This document shows positions 1 to 9,310 of a stretch of 64,000 nt of DNA, piece after piece. The notes beneath the pieces are model-generated. The model ran no database searches. It was given only the letters and a program-made list of their open reading frames with translations, and was not told where the DNA came from. Position 1 is the stretch's first letter. Each line of letters starts with the position of its first letter. The stretch comes from Paracoccus zhejiangensis (lineage in GTDB: Bacteria > Pseudomonadota > Alphaproteobacteria > Rhodobacterales > Rhodobacteraceae): assembly GCF_002847445.1 (NCBI RefSeq), contig NZ_CP025430.1, positions 434,001-498,000 on the forward strand, given 5' to 3'. A program made the position numbers and the translations under genes.

Positions 1-457
1 CGCCCAGGTACATCGCCGCATCGAAACAGTCATGCGACAGCGCCACGCCCGAGGCGAGTGCGATCACGTCGCGGGAAAATAGCGACAGTTCCATCCCGGC
101 GCGGCCCTGGGTGACGCCATCGCACATGGCCGGCACGCCGCCCGCCACCTGCACCGTGGCGCCCGCCGCCTTGCCGGCCTTGCGGATCAGCGCGGGATAG
201 GCCTCGAAGGGCTGATGCGCCGACAGCATGTCATTATAGGCGGTGACGATGCCGATATTGGGCATCCGCGTATGGGCCATGTCGGCCTTGTCATCCATCG
301 CGGCATAGGCATGGGCCTGGTTGCCGCAGCTCAGATGCGCGCGGCGCGGGCCATCCTCGGCCGCCTTGGCGATCTTTTGCAGGTAATGCGGCCGGCTTTG
401 GGCGCTGCGCTCCCGGATGCGGTCGGTCACTCGGGCAATGGTGGCGTTCAGGGTCAT
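1..457 (-). CDS. edd: Phosphogluconate dehydratase, N-terminal part (cut by window edge)
   Basis: This is the N-terminal 152 codons of 6-phosphogluconate dehydratase, which converts 6-phosphogluconate to KDPG in the Entner-Doudoroff pathway. The reverse strand reads [14 protein letters not shown] from an ATG at 455-457, with GGAGG at 465-469 as ribosome binding site. Recognisable IlvD/Edd family stretches include [17 protein letters not shown] and [13 protein letters not shown], the latter carrying a conserved Cys that is a likely Fe-S ligand. The rest of the gene, and probably eda, lies beyond the left edge. A TGTTA-N4-TAACA palindrome lies 32 bp upstream of the start and recurs in front of zwf, so joint control with zwf-pgl-pgi is likely. 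Confidence 0.95.
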   Translation of the reverse strand, partial: MTLNATIARVTDRIRERSAQSRPHYLQKIAKAAEDGPRRAHLSCGNQAHAYAAMDDKADMAHTRMPNIGIVTAYNDMLSAHQPFEAYPALIRKAGKAAGATVQVAGGVPAMCDGVTQGRAGMELSLFSRDVIALASGVALSHDCFDAAMYLG

Positions 458-488
458 GTCGCTTCCTCCGGTTGCCGACAGGTTATTC

Positions 489-502
489 TGTTAGCGATAA
501 CA
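489..502. promoter_or_regulatory. LacI/GntR-type operator upstream of edd
   Basis: The 14-bp palindrome TGTTAgcgaTAACA lies 32 bp upstream of the edd start, between edd and the divergent methyltransferase gene. Its five-base arms match the site in front of zwf (2377-2390) exactly. TGTTA-N4-TAACA is the typical form bound by LacI-family sugar-acid repressors such as GntR. That one regulator binds both sites is inference. Confidence 0.6.
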
Positions 503-615
503 GTTCAAGCCCGGATCGCCGGCAATACATACATAAATGCGGGTGTGGGCGGGTCGGGGCATGGCTTGCCCCGGTCTGCGGCCCGTGCCAGATGTGGCAG
601 CGAAAGGACCCTTCC

Positions 616-1812
616 ATGACCGACCTGCCCATCATCCGCCTGCGCCCGAAATCCAAGCCCCAGGCGATACGCCACGGCTTTCCATGGGTTTTCGCCGATG
701 AGGTGGTCACCGACCGCCGCACCCGCGCCATCGAGCCCGGCAGCTTCGCCATCCTGGAGGATGCCGAGCGCAAGCCCTTGGCGCTGGTGACGGTCAATCC
801 GAACTCGAAGATCATCGGCCGGGTGATGGATGCCGATGCCGAGGCGCGAATCGATGGCGCATGGATCGCCGGGCGGCTGTCCCGCGCGCTGGCCATGCGT
901 GAACGGCTTTACGACGCGCCCTTCTATCGTCTGGTCCATGCCGAGGCCGACGGCCTGCCTGGTCTGGTGATCGACCGTTTCGGCGACGCGGCGGTGATGC
1001 AGCCCAATGCCGCATGGGCCGACCGCATGGCGGGCGAGATCGCGACGGCCTTGGCCGAGGTGACGGGGGTGAAAACCGTCATCCTGAACGGGCAGGGGCG
1101 GGCGCGCGGCCTTGAGGGGCTGGACGAACGGATGGAGGTGCTGCTGGGTCAGGCGCCCGAGGCGCCGGTCGAGGTGCCGATGAACGGGGCGATCTACCTG
1201 GCCGACCTGATGGGCGGGCAGAAGACCGGCCTCTTCTATGACCAGCGGCCGAACCACGCCTTTACCCAAGGGCTCACCAAGGGCGCGCGGGTGCTGGACG
1301 TGTTTTCCCATGTCGGCGGCTTCGGGCTGGCGGCGCTGGCGGCCGGGGCCGAGCACGCCACCTGTATCGATGGCAGCGCACCGGCCTTGGGGCTTGCCGA
1401 GGGCGGAGCGAAGGCGATGGCGGCGGAAACGCGCCTCAGCATCACCCAGTCCGACGCCTTCAAGGCGATGGAGGCATTGGCCGAGGAGGGCGCGCAATTC
1501 GATGTGGTGGTCTGCGACCCGCCGGCCTTTGCGCCCTCGAAACCGGCGCTCGAGGCGGGTTTGCGCGCCTATGAGCGGGTGGCGAAACTGGCCGCGCCGC
1601 TGGTCGCGCCCGGTGGCTACCTGGTGCTCTGCTCCTGCTCCCATGCCGCCGATCTGACGGCCTTCCGCAATGTCTCGGCGCGCGGCATCGGACGCGGTGG
1701 GCGGCGGTCGCAGCTGATCCATACCGGGCAGGCCGGGCCGGACCATCCGACCCTGCCGCAGCTCGCCGAAACCGGCTATCTGAAGGCGCTGTTCTTCCGG
1801 CTGGACGGGTAA
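616..1812 (+). CDS. Class I SAM-dependent rRNA methyltransferase, RlmI-like
   Basis: This 398-residue protein belongs to the RlmI/COG1092 group of 23S rRNA cytosine-5 methyltransferases. The N-terminal part (PIIRLRPKSKPQAIRHGFPW) looks like the PUA RNA-binding domain. The middle has the family stretch LMGGQKTGLFYDQRPNH, followed by the SAM-binding motif VLDVFSHVGGFGLAALAAGA and the catalytic-site motif VVCDPPAFAPSK. A Cys-rich LVLCSCSH lies near the C-terminus. The ATG at 616 is preceded by AAAGGA at 603-608; the open frame extends further upstream but without a ribosome binding site. The stop overlaps the next start (TAATG), so the PIN-domain gene is probably translationally coupled. Confidence 0.85.
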   Translation: MTDLPIIRLRPKSKPQAIRHGFPWVFADEVVTDRRTRAIEPGSFAILEDAERKPLALVTVNPNSKIIGRVMDADAEARIDGAWIAGRLSRALAMRERLYDAPFYRLVHAEADGLPGLVIDRFGDAAVMQPNAAWADRMAGEIATALAEVTGVKTVILNGQGRARGLEGLDERMEVLLGQAPEAPVEVPMNGAIYLADLMGGQKTGLFYDQRPNHAFTQGLTKGARVLDVFSHVGGFGLAALAAGAEHATCIDGSAPALGLAEGGAKAMAAETRLSITQSDAFKAMEALAEEGAQFDVVVCDPPAFAPSKPALEAGLRAYERVAKLAAPLVAPGGYLVLCSCSHAADLTAFRNVSARGIGRGGRRSQLIHTGQAGPDHPTLPQLAETGYLKALFFRLDG

Positions 1813-2351
1813 TGAAGGCACTGCTCGACGCCAATGTCCTCTATCCGACCGTGTTGCGGGAGGTGTTGGCGGACGTGGCGGCGGCGGGGCTTTACCAACC
1901 ACTCTGGTCTCAGCGATTGCTGGAGGAATGGCGCCATGTTGCCGCGCGTCAGGGGGCTGATGTTGCTGCCGTGGCCGGGGCCGAGATCGCGCTGCTGACC
2001 GACCGCTTTCCGGCGGCGATGGTCAGCGATCAGGGCAGCCGCAGCGCCGGGCTGGACCTGCCCGACCCCGCCGATGCCCATGTGATCGAGGCGGCGCTGA
2101 ACGCTGGGGCCGAGCTGATCGTCACCGCCAACCTGCGCGACTTTCCCCGACCCCAGCTGGCTGCGGTGGGGTTGCGCGCGGTCCATCCCGATCCCTTCCT
2201 TCTGGACCTCTTTGCCCATGACCCCGACCCGGTGGCGGCGGCGGTGCACGCCGCCCATGCCAAGGCCGAACGTCTGGGGGGCGCGATGCCGCTGGCGCAG
2301 ATGATGAAGCGCGCGCGGTTGCCGCGTCTGGGGCGCGCCTTGGCAAGATGA
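1812..2351 (+). CDS. PIN-domain protein (VapC-like putative ribonuclease)
   Basis: This 179-residue protein opens with MKALLDANVLYPTVLREVL, the first acidic motif of PIN-domain nucleases. It continues with a central acidic LPDPADAHVIEAAL and a second AELIVTANLRDF motif, giving the Asp cluster expected to bind a metal for RNA cleavage. The start overlaps the methyltransferase stop by one base. No small antitoxin gene precedes it, which is unusual for a VapC-type toxin. It may be a stand-alone PIN protein or may work with the methyltransferase on RNA; that link is inferred only from the coupling. Confidence 0.75.
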   Translation: MKALLDANVLYPTVLREVLADVAAAGLYQPLWSQRLLEEWRHVAARQGADVAAVAGAEIALLTDRFPAAMVSDQGSRSAGLDLPDPADAHVIEAALNAGAELIVTANLRDFPRPQLAAVGLRAVHPDPFLLDLFAHDPDPVAAAVHAAHAKAERLGGAMPLAQMMKRARLPRLGRALAR

Positions 2352-2376
2352 CGCGGCAAGGCATGATGCGGGTTGA

Positions 2377-2390
2377 TGTTAACGCTAACA
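2377..2390. promoter_or_regulatory. LacI/GntR-type operator upstream of zwf
   Basis: The palindrome TGTTAacgcTAACA lies 37 bp upstream of the zwf start. Its arms equal those of the edd site at 489-502, and the central CG typical of LacI-family sites is present. It probably lets a single repressor control zwf-pgl-pgi together with edd. Confidence 0.6.
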
Positions 2391-2427
2391 CGCGCTATGA
2401 ACGGGCACGACGCATAGGAGGCTCTGA

Positions 2428-3888
2428 ATGGTTTCTCGGGTGATTCCGGTCGAGGATTTCGACCTTGTGATCTTTGGCGCAACGGGCGATCTGGCCCGCC
2501 GCAAGATCCTGCCGGGCCTGTTCCGCCGCTTTGTCGCCGGTCAGATGCCCGAAGCGGCACAGATCATCGGCGCTGCCCGCAGCGAACAGGATGACGAGGC
2601 CTTCCGCGCCGAGACCAAGGCGGCCATCGTCGAATTCGGCGGGGTGAAGAAAGGCGACGACGACCTCGCGCGGTTCCTTCAGCATCTGCATTACGTCCGC
2701 ATCGACGCCAAGGGCGAGGGCGGCTGGAAAGAGCTGAAGGCCAAGATGCGCAAGGGCGCGGTCCATGCCTTCTATTTCTCGGTGGCGCCGGCGCTTTTCG
2801 GTGACCTGGCCGAGCGGCTGGCGAGCCACAGCATCGCCGACGGTGAAAGCCGGATCGTGGTGGAGAAGCCCTTTGGCCGCGACCTCGCCACCGCCAAGGC
2901 GCTGAACGCCACGCTGCGCAAGCATTTCGAGGAACAGCAGATCTACCGGATCGACCATTACCTGGGCAAGGAAACGGTCCAGAACCTGATGGCCGTGCGC
3001 TTTGCCAATATCCTTTTCGAACCGCTGTGGAACGCGCAATATATCGACCATGTGCAGATCACCGTGGCCGAGACCGTCGGCGTCGGCGGGCGCGGCAGCT
3101 ATTATGACACCTCGGGCGCGATCCGCGACATGGTGCAGAACCACATGATGCAGCTTCTGTGCCTGATCGCGATGGAGCCGCCCTATCACTTCGACCCGAA
3201 TGCCGTGCGCGACGAGAAGCTGAAGGTGATCCGCGCGCTGGAGCCGGTCGAGGCGACCGAGATCGTGCGCGGCCAGTATCAGGCCAATGGCGACGGCAAG
3301 GGCTATGTCGAGGATTCCGAGAACCCGGCCACCCGCACCGAAAGCTATGTGGCGATGAAGGTGCGCATCTCGAACTGGCGCTGGCAGGGCACGCCCTTCT
3401 ATCTGCGCACCGGCAAGAAGCTGCGCGCGCGCACCAGCGAGATCGCCATCATCTTCAAGGAACCGCCGCATTCGATCTTCGAGGATGCCCAGACCTCGGG
3501 CGAGCCCAAGGCGAACGAGCTGGTGATCCGGTTGCAGCCGAACGAGGGCATGAACCTCAAGGTGATGATCAAGGAACCGGGGCCGGGCGGGATGCGCCTG
3601 GTGCAGGTGCCGCTGGACATGACATTCGCCGATGCGCTTGGCCCCGAGGGCGCCGACATGCCGGACGCCTATGAGCGCCTGATCATGGACGTGATCCGCG
3701 GCAACCAGACCCTGTTCATGCGCGGCGACGAGATCGAGGCCAGCTGGGCCTGGACCGATCCGATCATCAATGCCTGGGAAAACAGCAAGCAGCGCCCCGA
3801 ACCCTATGATCCCGGCTCATCCGGTCCCGACGAGGCCCTGGGCCTGATGCATCGCGACAAGCGAAGGTGGCGGGAGATCAGGGCATGA
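2428..3888 (+). CDS. zwf: Glucose-6-phosphate 1-dehydrogenase
   Basis: This 486-residue enzyme oxidises glucose-6-phosphate to 6-phosphogluconolactone with NAD(P)+, feeding the Entner-Doudoroff and pentose phosphate routes. The nucleotide-binding motif GATGDLARRK is at residues 17-26 and the substrate-site signature RIDHYLGKE at about 174-182. Length is normal for the family. AGGAG at 2416-2420 precedes the ATG by 7 bases. The stop overlaps pgl in an ATGA, and pgi follows, so the three form one operon. A LacI-type palindrome upstream suggests repression relieved by a sugar acid or phosphate. Confidence 0.97.
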   Translation: MVSRVIPVEDFDLVIFGATGDLARRKILPGLFRRFVAGQMPEAAQIIGAARSEQDDEAFRAETKAAIVEFGGVKKGDDDLARFLQHLHYVRIDAKGEGGWKELKAKMRKGAVHAFYFSVAPALFGDLAERLASHSIADGESRIVVEKPFGRDLATAKALNATLRKHFEEQQIYRIDHYLGKETVQNLMAVRFANILFEPLWNAQYIDHVQITVAETVGVGGRGSYYDTSGAIRDMVQNHMMQLLCLIAMEPPYHFDPNAVRDEKLKVIRALEPVEATEIVRGQYQANGDGKGYVEDSENPATRTESYVAMKVRISNWRWQGTPFYLRTGKKLRARTSEIAIIFKEPPHSIFEDAQTSGEPKANELVIRLQPNEGMNLKVMIKEPGPGGMRLVQVPLDMTFADALGPEGADMPDAYERLIMDVIRGNQTLFMRGDEIEASWAWTDPIINAWENSKQRPEPYDPGSSGPDEALGLMHRDKRRWREIRA

Positions 3889-4562
3889 ATGTCGACTTCG
3901 TCGAATATCCCGACCGCGAGATGCTGGCGCTGATCCTGGCCGACAAGCTGGCCAGCCAGCTGGGCCAGCATCTGCGCACCAACCAGCAGGCAAGCCTGTG
4001 TGTTCCCGGCGGCACCACCCCGGCGCCGGTCTTTGAATCGCTGAGCGCCACCGACCTGGACTGGGACCGCGTGACCGTGGTTCTGGGCGACGAACGCTGG
4101 GTCCATGGCGAGCATCCGCGCTCGAATTCGCGGCTCCTGCGCCGGCATCTTCTGAAGGACGAGGCGGCGGCGGCGAATTACATCGACCTCTATACCGGCG
4201 ACGCGACGCCCGATGAGGCGCTGCCGGGCCTCTGCGCCCGGCTGGAGCCGGTCTTTCCGATCACCGTGGCGCTTCTGGGCATGGGCAATGACATGCACAC
4301 CGCGAGCCTCTTTCCCGGTGCCGATCATCTGGCCGCCGCACTGGCCCCCGATGCCCCGCCGGTGCTGGCCATCCGTGCCGAGGGTGCCGACGAGCCGCGC
4401 ATCACCCTGACCGCACCTTACCTTCGCAATGCCATCAACCTGCATCTGCTGATCACCGGTCCGGAAAAGCGCGAGGCCTTCGAGCGGGCGCAGAAGCTCG
4501 ATCCGCTCGAGGCGCCGATCCGCGCCCTGATGGACAATCTCACCGTGCACTGGGCCGAGTGA
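3885..4562 (+). CDS. pgl: 6-phosphogluconolactonase
   Basis: This 225-residue cytoplasmic enzyme hydrolyses 6-phosphogluconolactone, the product of Zwf. Family motifs are GGTTP (residues 42-46), the DERW motif (69-72) followed by an Asn/Ser/Arg-rich loop, and a central [16 protein letters not shown]. That loop has Asn-Asp-Met where many homologues have Gly-Xaa-Asp-Gly-His. Its ATG overlaps the zwf stop by four bases, so this internal start is preferred over an upstream GTG-like one. It stands between zwf and pgi in a single operon. Confidence 0.93.
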   Translation: MNVDFVEYPDREMLALILADKLASQLGQHLRTNQQASLCVPGGTTPAPVFESLSATDLDWDRVTVVLGDERWVHGEHPRSNSRLLRRHLLKDEAAAANYIDLYTGDATPDEALPGLCARLEPVFPITVALLGMGNDMHTASLFPGADHLAAALAPDAPPVLAIRAEGADEPRITLTAPYLRNAINLHLLITGPEKREAFERAQKLDPLEAPIRALMDNLTVHWAE

Positions 4563-4600
4563 CGGCCTTACCCCGATCGTTCCCCCGGAAAGGACCCGCC

Positions 4601-6214
4601 ATGTCTGACTGGACAAAGCTGAAATCGCACCGCGCCACGCAGAGCGAGACCCGGATCACCGACCTGTTCCTGACCGATGCCGACCGCGCCACTGGCTATG
4701 CGGTCGCGGCCGGGGGGATGGTGTTCGACTATTCCAAGACCCTGATCGACCGGGCCGCGCGGCAGATGCTGATCGCGCTGGCCGAGGGCGCGCAGGTCGC
4801 GGACCGCCGCGAGGCGATGTTCTCGGGCGCGAAGATCAACGAGACCGAGGATCGCGCGGTGCTGCACACGGCGCTGCGGAACCTCTCGGGTAGCGTCATG
4901 GTCGACGGCAAGGATGTCATGCCCGAGGTCCGCGCCACGCATGAGCGGATGAGCGCCTTTGCCCGTGACGTGCGCACCGGCATCTTCCGGGGGCAGGGCG
5001 GGGCGATCACCGATATCGTCAATATCGGCATCGGCGGCTCGGACCTCGGCCCGGCCATGGCGGTGCTGGCGCTGGCGCCCTATCACGACGGGCCGCGCGC
5101 GCATTTCGTCAGCAATGTCGATGGCGCCGACATCCATGACACGCTGGCCAGGCTGAACCCGGAAACCACGCTGGTCATCGTGGCGTCGAAAACCTTCACC
5201 ACCATCGAGACCATGACCAACGCCAAGACGGCGAAGGACTGGATGGCGAAAACCGTGCGCGATCCCGGCGCGCAATTCGCAGCCCTCAGCACCGATGCCA
5301 ACCGCACCGCCGCCTTCGGCATCGATGGCGCGCGGGTTTTCGGTTTCGCCGATTGGGTTGGCGGGCGCTATTCCATGTGGGGACCGATCGGGCTGTCGCT
5401 GATGATCGCCGTCGGACCCGAGCATTTCGACCAGTTCCTCGCCGGCGCGGCCTCGATGGATGATCATTTCCGATCTGCGCCCTTCGAGCAGAACCTGCCG
5501 GTCATGCTGGCGCTGGTCGGCATCTGGCACAACCAGGTCTGCGGCTATCCGACCCGCGCCGTGCTGCCCTATGACAACCGGCTGATGCGCCTGCCGGCCT
5601 ATCTGCAGCAGCTCGAGATGGAATCGAACGGCAAGGGCGTCGGCATGGACGGCAATGACCTGACCGTCGCCTCGGGGCCGGTGGTCTGGGGCGAGCCGGG
5701 CACCAATGGCCAGCACGCCTTCTATCAGCTGATCCATCAGGGCACCGCCGTCATTCCCTGCGAGTTCATCCTTGCCGCGCGCGGCCACGAACCGGATCTG
5801 GCCCATCACCACATCCTGCTGGCCGCGAACTGCCTAGCGCAGTCCGAGGCCCTGATGCGCGGGCGGTCGCTCGATGAGGCGCGCAAGCTGATGGAGGCCA
5901 AGGGGCTGCAGGGCGCGGAGCTGGAGCGTCAGGCGCGGCACCGGGTCTTCAAGGGTAACCGCCCGTCGACCACGCTGTTGATCGAGGAACTGACGCCGCA
6001 TGCCCTGGGGCAGATCGTGGCGCTGTACGAGCACCGGGTCTTTGTCGAAGGGGTGATCCTCGGCATCAACAGCTTTGACCAATGGGGGGTCGAGCTTGGC
6101 AAGGAACTGGCGCTGAAGGTCGAGCCGCTGCTGAAAGGCGAGGATGCGCCGGGGCATGATCCCTCGACGGTGCATCTGGCCGAACTGGTGCGCGAGATGC
6201 GGGGCGAGGCATAG
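4601..6214 (+). CDS. pgi: Glucose-6-phosphate isomerase
   Basis: This 537-residue enzyme interconverts glucose-6-phosphate and fructose-6-phosphate. It has the PGI signature [14 protein letters not shown] near residue 253, the active-site region MESNGKG, and the C-terminal signature around [10 protein letters not shown] that carries the catalytic Lys. The start at 4601 has AAAGGA at 4589-4594. It is the third gene of zwf-pgl-pgi; in an Entner-Doudoroff organism it mainly cycles fructose-6-phosphate back to glucose-6-phosphate. Confidence 0.96.
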   Translation: MSDWTKLKSHRATQSETRITDLFLTDADRATGYAVAAGGMVFDYSKTLIDRAARQMLIALAEGAQVADRREAMFSGAKINETEDRAVLHTALRNLSGSVMVDGKDVMPEVRATHERMSAFARDVRTGIFRGQGGAITDIVNIGIGGSDLGPAMAVLALAPYHDGPRAHFVSNVDGADIHDTLARLNPETTLVIVASKTFTTIETMTNAKTAKDWMAKTVRDPGAQFAALSTDANRTAAFGIDGARVFGFADWVGGRYSMWGPIGLSLMIAVGPEHFDQFLAGAASMDDHFRSAPFEQNLPVMLALVGIWHNQVCGYPTRAVLPYDNRLMRLPAYLQQLEMESNGKGVGMDGNDLTVASGPVVWGEPGTNGQHAFYQLIHQGTAVIPCEFILAARGHEPDLAHHHILLAANCLAQSEALMRGRSLDEARKLMEAKGLQGAELERQARHRVFKGNRPSTTLLIEELTPHALGQIVALYEHRVFVEGVILGINSFDQWGVELGKELALKVEPLLKGEDAPGHDPSTVHLAELVREMRGEA

Positions 6215-6222
6215 TTAGCTTT

Positions 6223-6269
6223 GGCCCGTGCGACCAGCACGGGCCGCGCCGACCCTCCCATCGGGAGGG
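6223..6269. terminator. Two tandem hairpins after pgi
   Basis: The first is a perfect 9-bp stem GGCCCGTGC / GCACGGGCC (6223-6231 with 6237-6245, 5-base loop). The second is a 7-bp stem CCCTCCC / GGGAGGG (6253-6259 with 6263-6269). They lie directly behind the pgi stop, where a terminator is expected, but neither is followed by a clear T-run. Function as terminator or mRNA 3' protector is therefore inferred. Confidence 0.45.
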
Positions 6270-6392
6270 CGCATTTCGACGCGGGTCATGTACCGAACGC
6301 GACCCTCAGCCCTTCAAGGAACCGGGGTTGCGGCCCCGCGCCTGACCCCGTAACCCGGTAGATCACGGATTCGTAATAAGTGGAGACGCGTG

Positions 6393-7844
6393 ATGGATAC
6401 CGGAGTCTGGGTCAGCCTTGCGGCCTATTTCCTGCTGATGCTGGCCATCGGCGTCTATGCCTGGCGCAAATCGACCGCCAATTCCGAGGAATACATGCTG
6501 GGCGGGCGCAACCTGTCGCCCTCGGTCGCGGCGCTGTCGGCCGGGGCCTCGGACATGAGCGGCTGGCTTCTGCTGGGCCTGCCCGGCGCGCTGTTTGTCT
6601 CGGGCCTGTCGCAAAGCTGGATCGGCATCGGCCTGGTCATCGGGGCATGGCTGAACTGGCTGATCGTCGCGCCCCGGCTGCGCCAGCAGACCGAAGAATA
6701 CGATAACAGCCTGACCATCCCCGGATTCCTCGGCAACCGCTTCCCCAGCCAGGCGGTTCTGTTGCGCATCGTCTCGGCCATCATCATCGTGGTGTTCTTC
6801 TCGGTCTATACCGCCTCGGGCCTCGTCGGCGGCGGCAAGCTTTTCGCCAGCGCCTTTGGCGGCGATTACATGACCGGGGTGTTGGTCACGCTTGGCGTGG
6901 TGCTGGTCTATACCGTCATGGGCGGCTTTCTGGCCGTCAGCCTGACCGATTTCGTGCAGGGCTGCATCATGATGCTGGCGCTGGTGATCATGCCCATCGT
7001 GATCCTGACCACCCAGGGCGGCGCAGGCGTCGATCAGGCGGTCACGCGGCTGGAAGGCGTCGATCCGAATTACCTGTCGCTCTTTTCCGGTGTCACCTTC
7101 CTCGGCTGGCTGTCGGCCGTGGCCTGGGGGCTGGGCTATTTCGGCCAGCCCCATATCATCGTGCGCTTCATGGCAGTGCGCAGCGTCAAGGACGTGCCGA
7201 CCGCGCGCCGCATCGGCATGAGCTGGATGATCGTCTCGCTGATCGGCGCGGTGGCCGTGGGCATCTTTGGCCGCGCCTATGCGCTGCGCACGGGGCTGGA
7301 TGTGGCCGACCCCGAGACCATCTTCATCATCCTGTCGGACCTGCTGTTCCATCCGCTGGTCACCGGATTCCTCTACGCCGCGCTGCTGGCCGCGATCATG
7401 TCCACCGTGTCGAGCCAATTGCTGGTCGCCTCCTCCTCGCTGACCGAGGATATCTATCGCACCGTCTTCAAGCGCGGCGCGACCGAGCGTGAGCTGGTGA
7501 ATGTCGGGCGGATCGCCGTGCTGGCCGTGGGTGCGGTGGCGGTACTGATCGCCAGCAACCCGGATTCCGAGGTGCTGGGGCTGGTCGCCAATGCCTGGGC
7601 CGGTTTCGGCGCGGCCTTCGGCCCGCTGATCGTGCTGGCGCTGACCTGGAAGCGGATGACCGGCGCGGGCGCGGTGGCGGGCCTCATCACCGGCGCGGTG
7701 GTGGTGATCCTGTGGATCGCCTCGGGCCTTGGCGGCACGCTTTACGAGATCGTGCCGGGCTTCATCGCCGCCTGGATCGCGATTGTCGTGGTCAGCCTCG
7801 CCACCCCGGACCGGGGCGAATACCGGGCGCCGAAAGCCGGTTGA
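6393..7844 (+). CDS. putP: Sodium/proline symporter (SSS family)
   Basis: This 483-residue inner-membrane protein has about 13 hydrophobic segments spread along its length. It carries Na+/solute symporter motifs such as SALSAGASDMSGWLLLGLPG near the N-terminus and the central GYFGQPHIIVRFMA block of PutP. It probably imports L-proline with Na+. The ATG at 6393 with GGAG at 6382-6385 is preferred over the GTG three bases upstream. It is monocistronic: its own upstream gap, then a strong hairpin terminator at 7851-7878. Confidence 0.92.
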   Translation: MDTGVWVSLAAYFLLMLAIGVYAWRKSTANSEEYMLGGRNLSPSVAALSAGASDMSGWLLLGLPGALFVSGLSQSWIGIGLVIGAWLNWLIVAPRLRQQTEEYDNSLTIPGFLGNRFPSQAVLLRIVSAIIIVVFFSVYTASGLVGGGKLFASAFGGDYMTGVLVTLGVVLVYTVMGGFLAVSLTDFVQGCIMMLALVIMPIVILTTQGGAGVDQAVTRLEGVDPNYLSLFSGVTFLGWLSAVAWGLGYFGQPHIIVRFMAVRSVKDVPTARRIGMSWMIVSLIGAVAVGIFGRAYALRTGLDVADPETIFIILSDLLFHPLVTGFLYAALLAAIMSTVSSQLLVASSSLTEDIYRTVFKRGATERELVNVGRIAVLAVGAVAVLIASNPDSEVLGLVANAWAGFGAAFGPLIVLALTWKRMTGAGAVAGLITGAVVVILWIASGLGGTLYEIVPGFIAAWIAIVVVSLATPDRGEYRAPKAG

Positions 7845-7850
7845 GCCTTG

Positions 7851-7878
7851 GGGAAAGCCCCGCGCGGGCTTTCCCTTT
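7851..7878 (+). terminator. Rho-independent terminator of putP
   Basis: A perfect 10-bp stem GGGAAAGCCC / GGGCTTTCCC with a CGCGC loop lies six bases behind the putP stop. It is followed by TTTC, short for a T-run but typical of GC-rich genomes. Confidence 0.75.
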
Positions 7879-7896
7879 CGCCCTCGGGTGATTAGG

Positions 7897-7906
7897 TTGC
7901 GCGCAA
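7897..7906. promoter_or_regulatory. TTGCGCGCAA palindrome before ftsY
   Basis: This perfect 10-bp palindrome lies 27 bp upstream of the ftsY start. The same ten bases recur at 57785-57794, upstream of the leucine-type dehydrogenase. The binding factor is unknown and chance is possible. Confidence 0.25.
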
Positions 7907-7933
7907 CGCGAGAACAGGCCAGCGGGGCGGATC

Positions 7934-9124
7934 ATGTCGTTCTTTTCGAAACTGCGCGAGCGGCTGACCCGCTCTTCCTCGAAGATCGGGCAGGGTCTGG
8001 ACGAGATCGTCGGCGACGCGCCGGAGGTTGAGGACAACCAGCCCGCACCGGTCGTCGAGACGGTCGCCGTAACGGTGGCCGAACCCGTCGCCCGTCAGCC
8101 GGAACCGGCGCCGCATCCGCGCCCCGATCCGATCCCGCAGCCGCGCCCCGAGCCGGCGCCGCGCCCCCATCCCGAACCGGTGCCGCCGCGTCCGGCCCCG
8201 GTCAGCGCGGCCCCGGTCGCGCCGCCTGCCGCGCAGAAGCCCGGGCTGATGGGGCGGATCTTCGGCGGCGGCGCGCCTGCGGCCACGGCCGAGCCGCGCC
8301 GGGCGCTGGATGACGAGATGCTGGAGGCGCTGGAGGACATGCTGATCCAGGCCGATATGGGGGTCGAGACCGCGCTGCGCGTCACCGCCAATATCGCCGA
8401 AGGCCGCATGGGCCGCCGGGTGTCGTCGATCGAACTCAAGGAGCTGCTTGCGGGCGAGGTGACGCGGATCATGGCGCCGGTCGCGCGTCCGCTGCCGATC
8501 TATCCGAAGAAGCCGCAGGTGGTGCTGGTCGTCGGCGTGAACGGCTCGGGCAAGACCACCACCATCGGCAAGCTGGCGAGCCAGTTCCGCGCCGCGGGGA
8601 AAAAGGTGGTGATCGCCGCGGGCGACACTTTTCGAGCGGCGGCGGTGGAGCAATTGCAGGTCTGGGGCCAACGCGCCGGTGTGCCAGTGATGACCGCGCC
8701 CGAGGGCAGCGATCCGGCAAGCCTGGCCTTCGACGCGATGACCCGGGCCGAGGCTGAGGGTGCCGATCTTCTGATGATCGACACGGCGGGTCGTTTGCAG
8801 AACCGCGCCGACCTGATGGAGGAGCTGGCCAAGATCGTCCGCGTGATCCGCAAGAAAGACCCGACCGCGCCGCATAACACGCTGCTGGTTCTGGACGCGA
8901 CCACCGGGCAGAACGCGCTGTCACAGGTCGAGACCTTCCAGAAGCTCGCCGATGTCTCCGGGTTGGTAATGACCAAGCTCGATGGCACGGCGCGGGGCGG
9001 GGTGCTGGTGGCGCTGGCGGATCGCTTTGGCCTGCCGATCCATGCCATTGGCGTGGGCGAGCAGATCGACGATCTGGATGCGTTCGACGCCAACGAGTTC
9101 GCGCGGGCGCTGGTCGGGCTGTAG
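7934..9124 (+). CDS. ftsY: Signal recognition particle receptor FtsY
   Basis: This 396-residue GTPase docks SRP-ribosome complexes at the inner membrane for co-translational insertion. Residues 1 to about 105 form a Pro/Glu-rich A domain with repeated P-x-P runs. The NG domain follows, with the P-loop GVNGSGKTT at about 201-209, DTFRAAAVEQ at about 231, DTAGRL at about 283, and TKLDGTARGG at about 347. These are the SRP-GTPase G1-G4 blocks in order. The proline-rich A domain is longer and less acidic than in E. coli. It stands alone; a palindromic repeat element follows its stop. Confidence 0.96.
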   Translation: MSFFSKLRERLTRSSSKIGQGLDEIVGDAPEVEDNQPAPVVETVAVTVAEPVARQPEPAPHPRPDPIPQPRPEPAPRPHPEPVPPRPAPVSAAPVAPPAAQKPGLMGRIFGGGAPAATAEPRRALDDEMLEALEDMLIQADMGVETALRVTANIAEGRMGRRVSSIELKELLAGEVTRIMAPVARPLPIYPKKPQVVLVVGVNGSGKTTTIGKLASQFRAAGKKVVIAAGDTFRAAAVEQLQVWGQRAGVPVMTAPEGSDPASLAFDAMTRAEAEGADLLMIDTAGRLQNRADLMEELAKIVRVIRKKDPTAPHNTLLVLDATTGQNALSQVETFQKLADVSGLVMTKLDGTARGGVLVALADRFGLPIHAIGVGEQIDDLDAFDANEFARALVGL

Positions 9125-9133
9125 AGCGGGAGA

Positions 9134-9269
9134 GGGCCGGCGGGCGACCGCAGGGTGGCCGCTGCGGCAGTTGATCCGAGAACCTTTATGGTGCCAGTAC
9201 ATCGAACAGTTGTTCGGCGCTTAACCGCACCAAAGCGGCCGCCCCAGGGGGGCGGTCGGCCGCTGGCCC
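9134..9269 (-). repeat. Dispersed palindromic element, copy 1 (136 bp)
   Basis: This is a diverged copy, in reverse orientation, of the element at 16812-16946 and 59031-59165. Its ends form an 18-bp inverted repeat with two mismatches (from 9134 against up to 9269). On the minus strand it keeps the conserved CGCTTTGGTGC and CTGGCACCATAAA blocks, and the centre is a CGAACA / TGTTCG hairpin. It fills the space between the convergent ftsY and the small periplasmic protein gene, so it could also act in transcription termination. Confidence 0.65.
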
Positions 9270-9310
9270 GGGCGGGCTTCGCCCTCGTTCCCGGGCCGGG
9301 CCTGCAGGCG

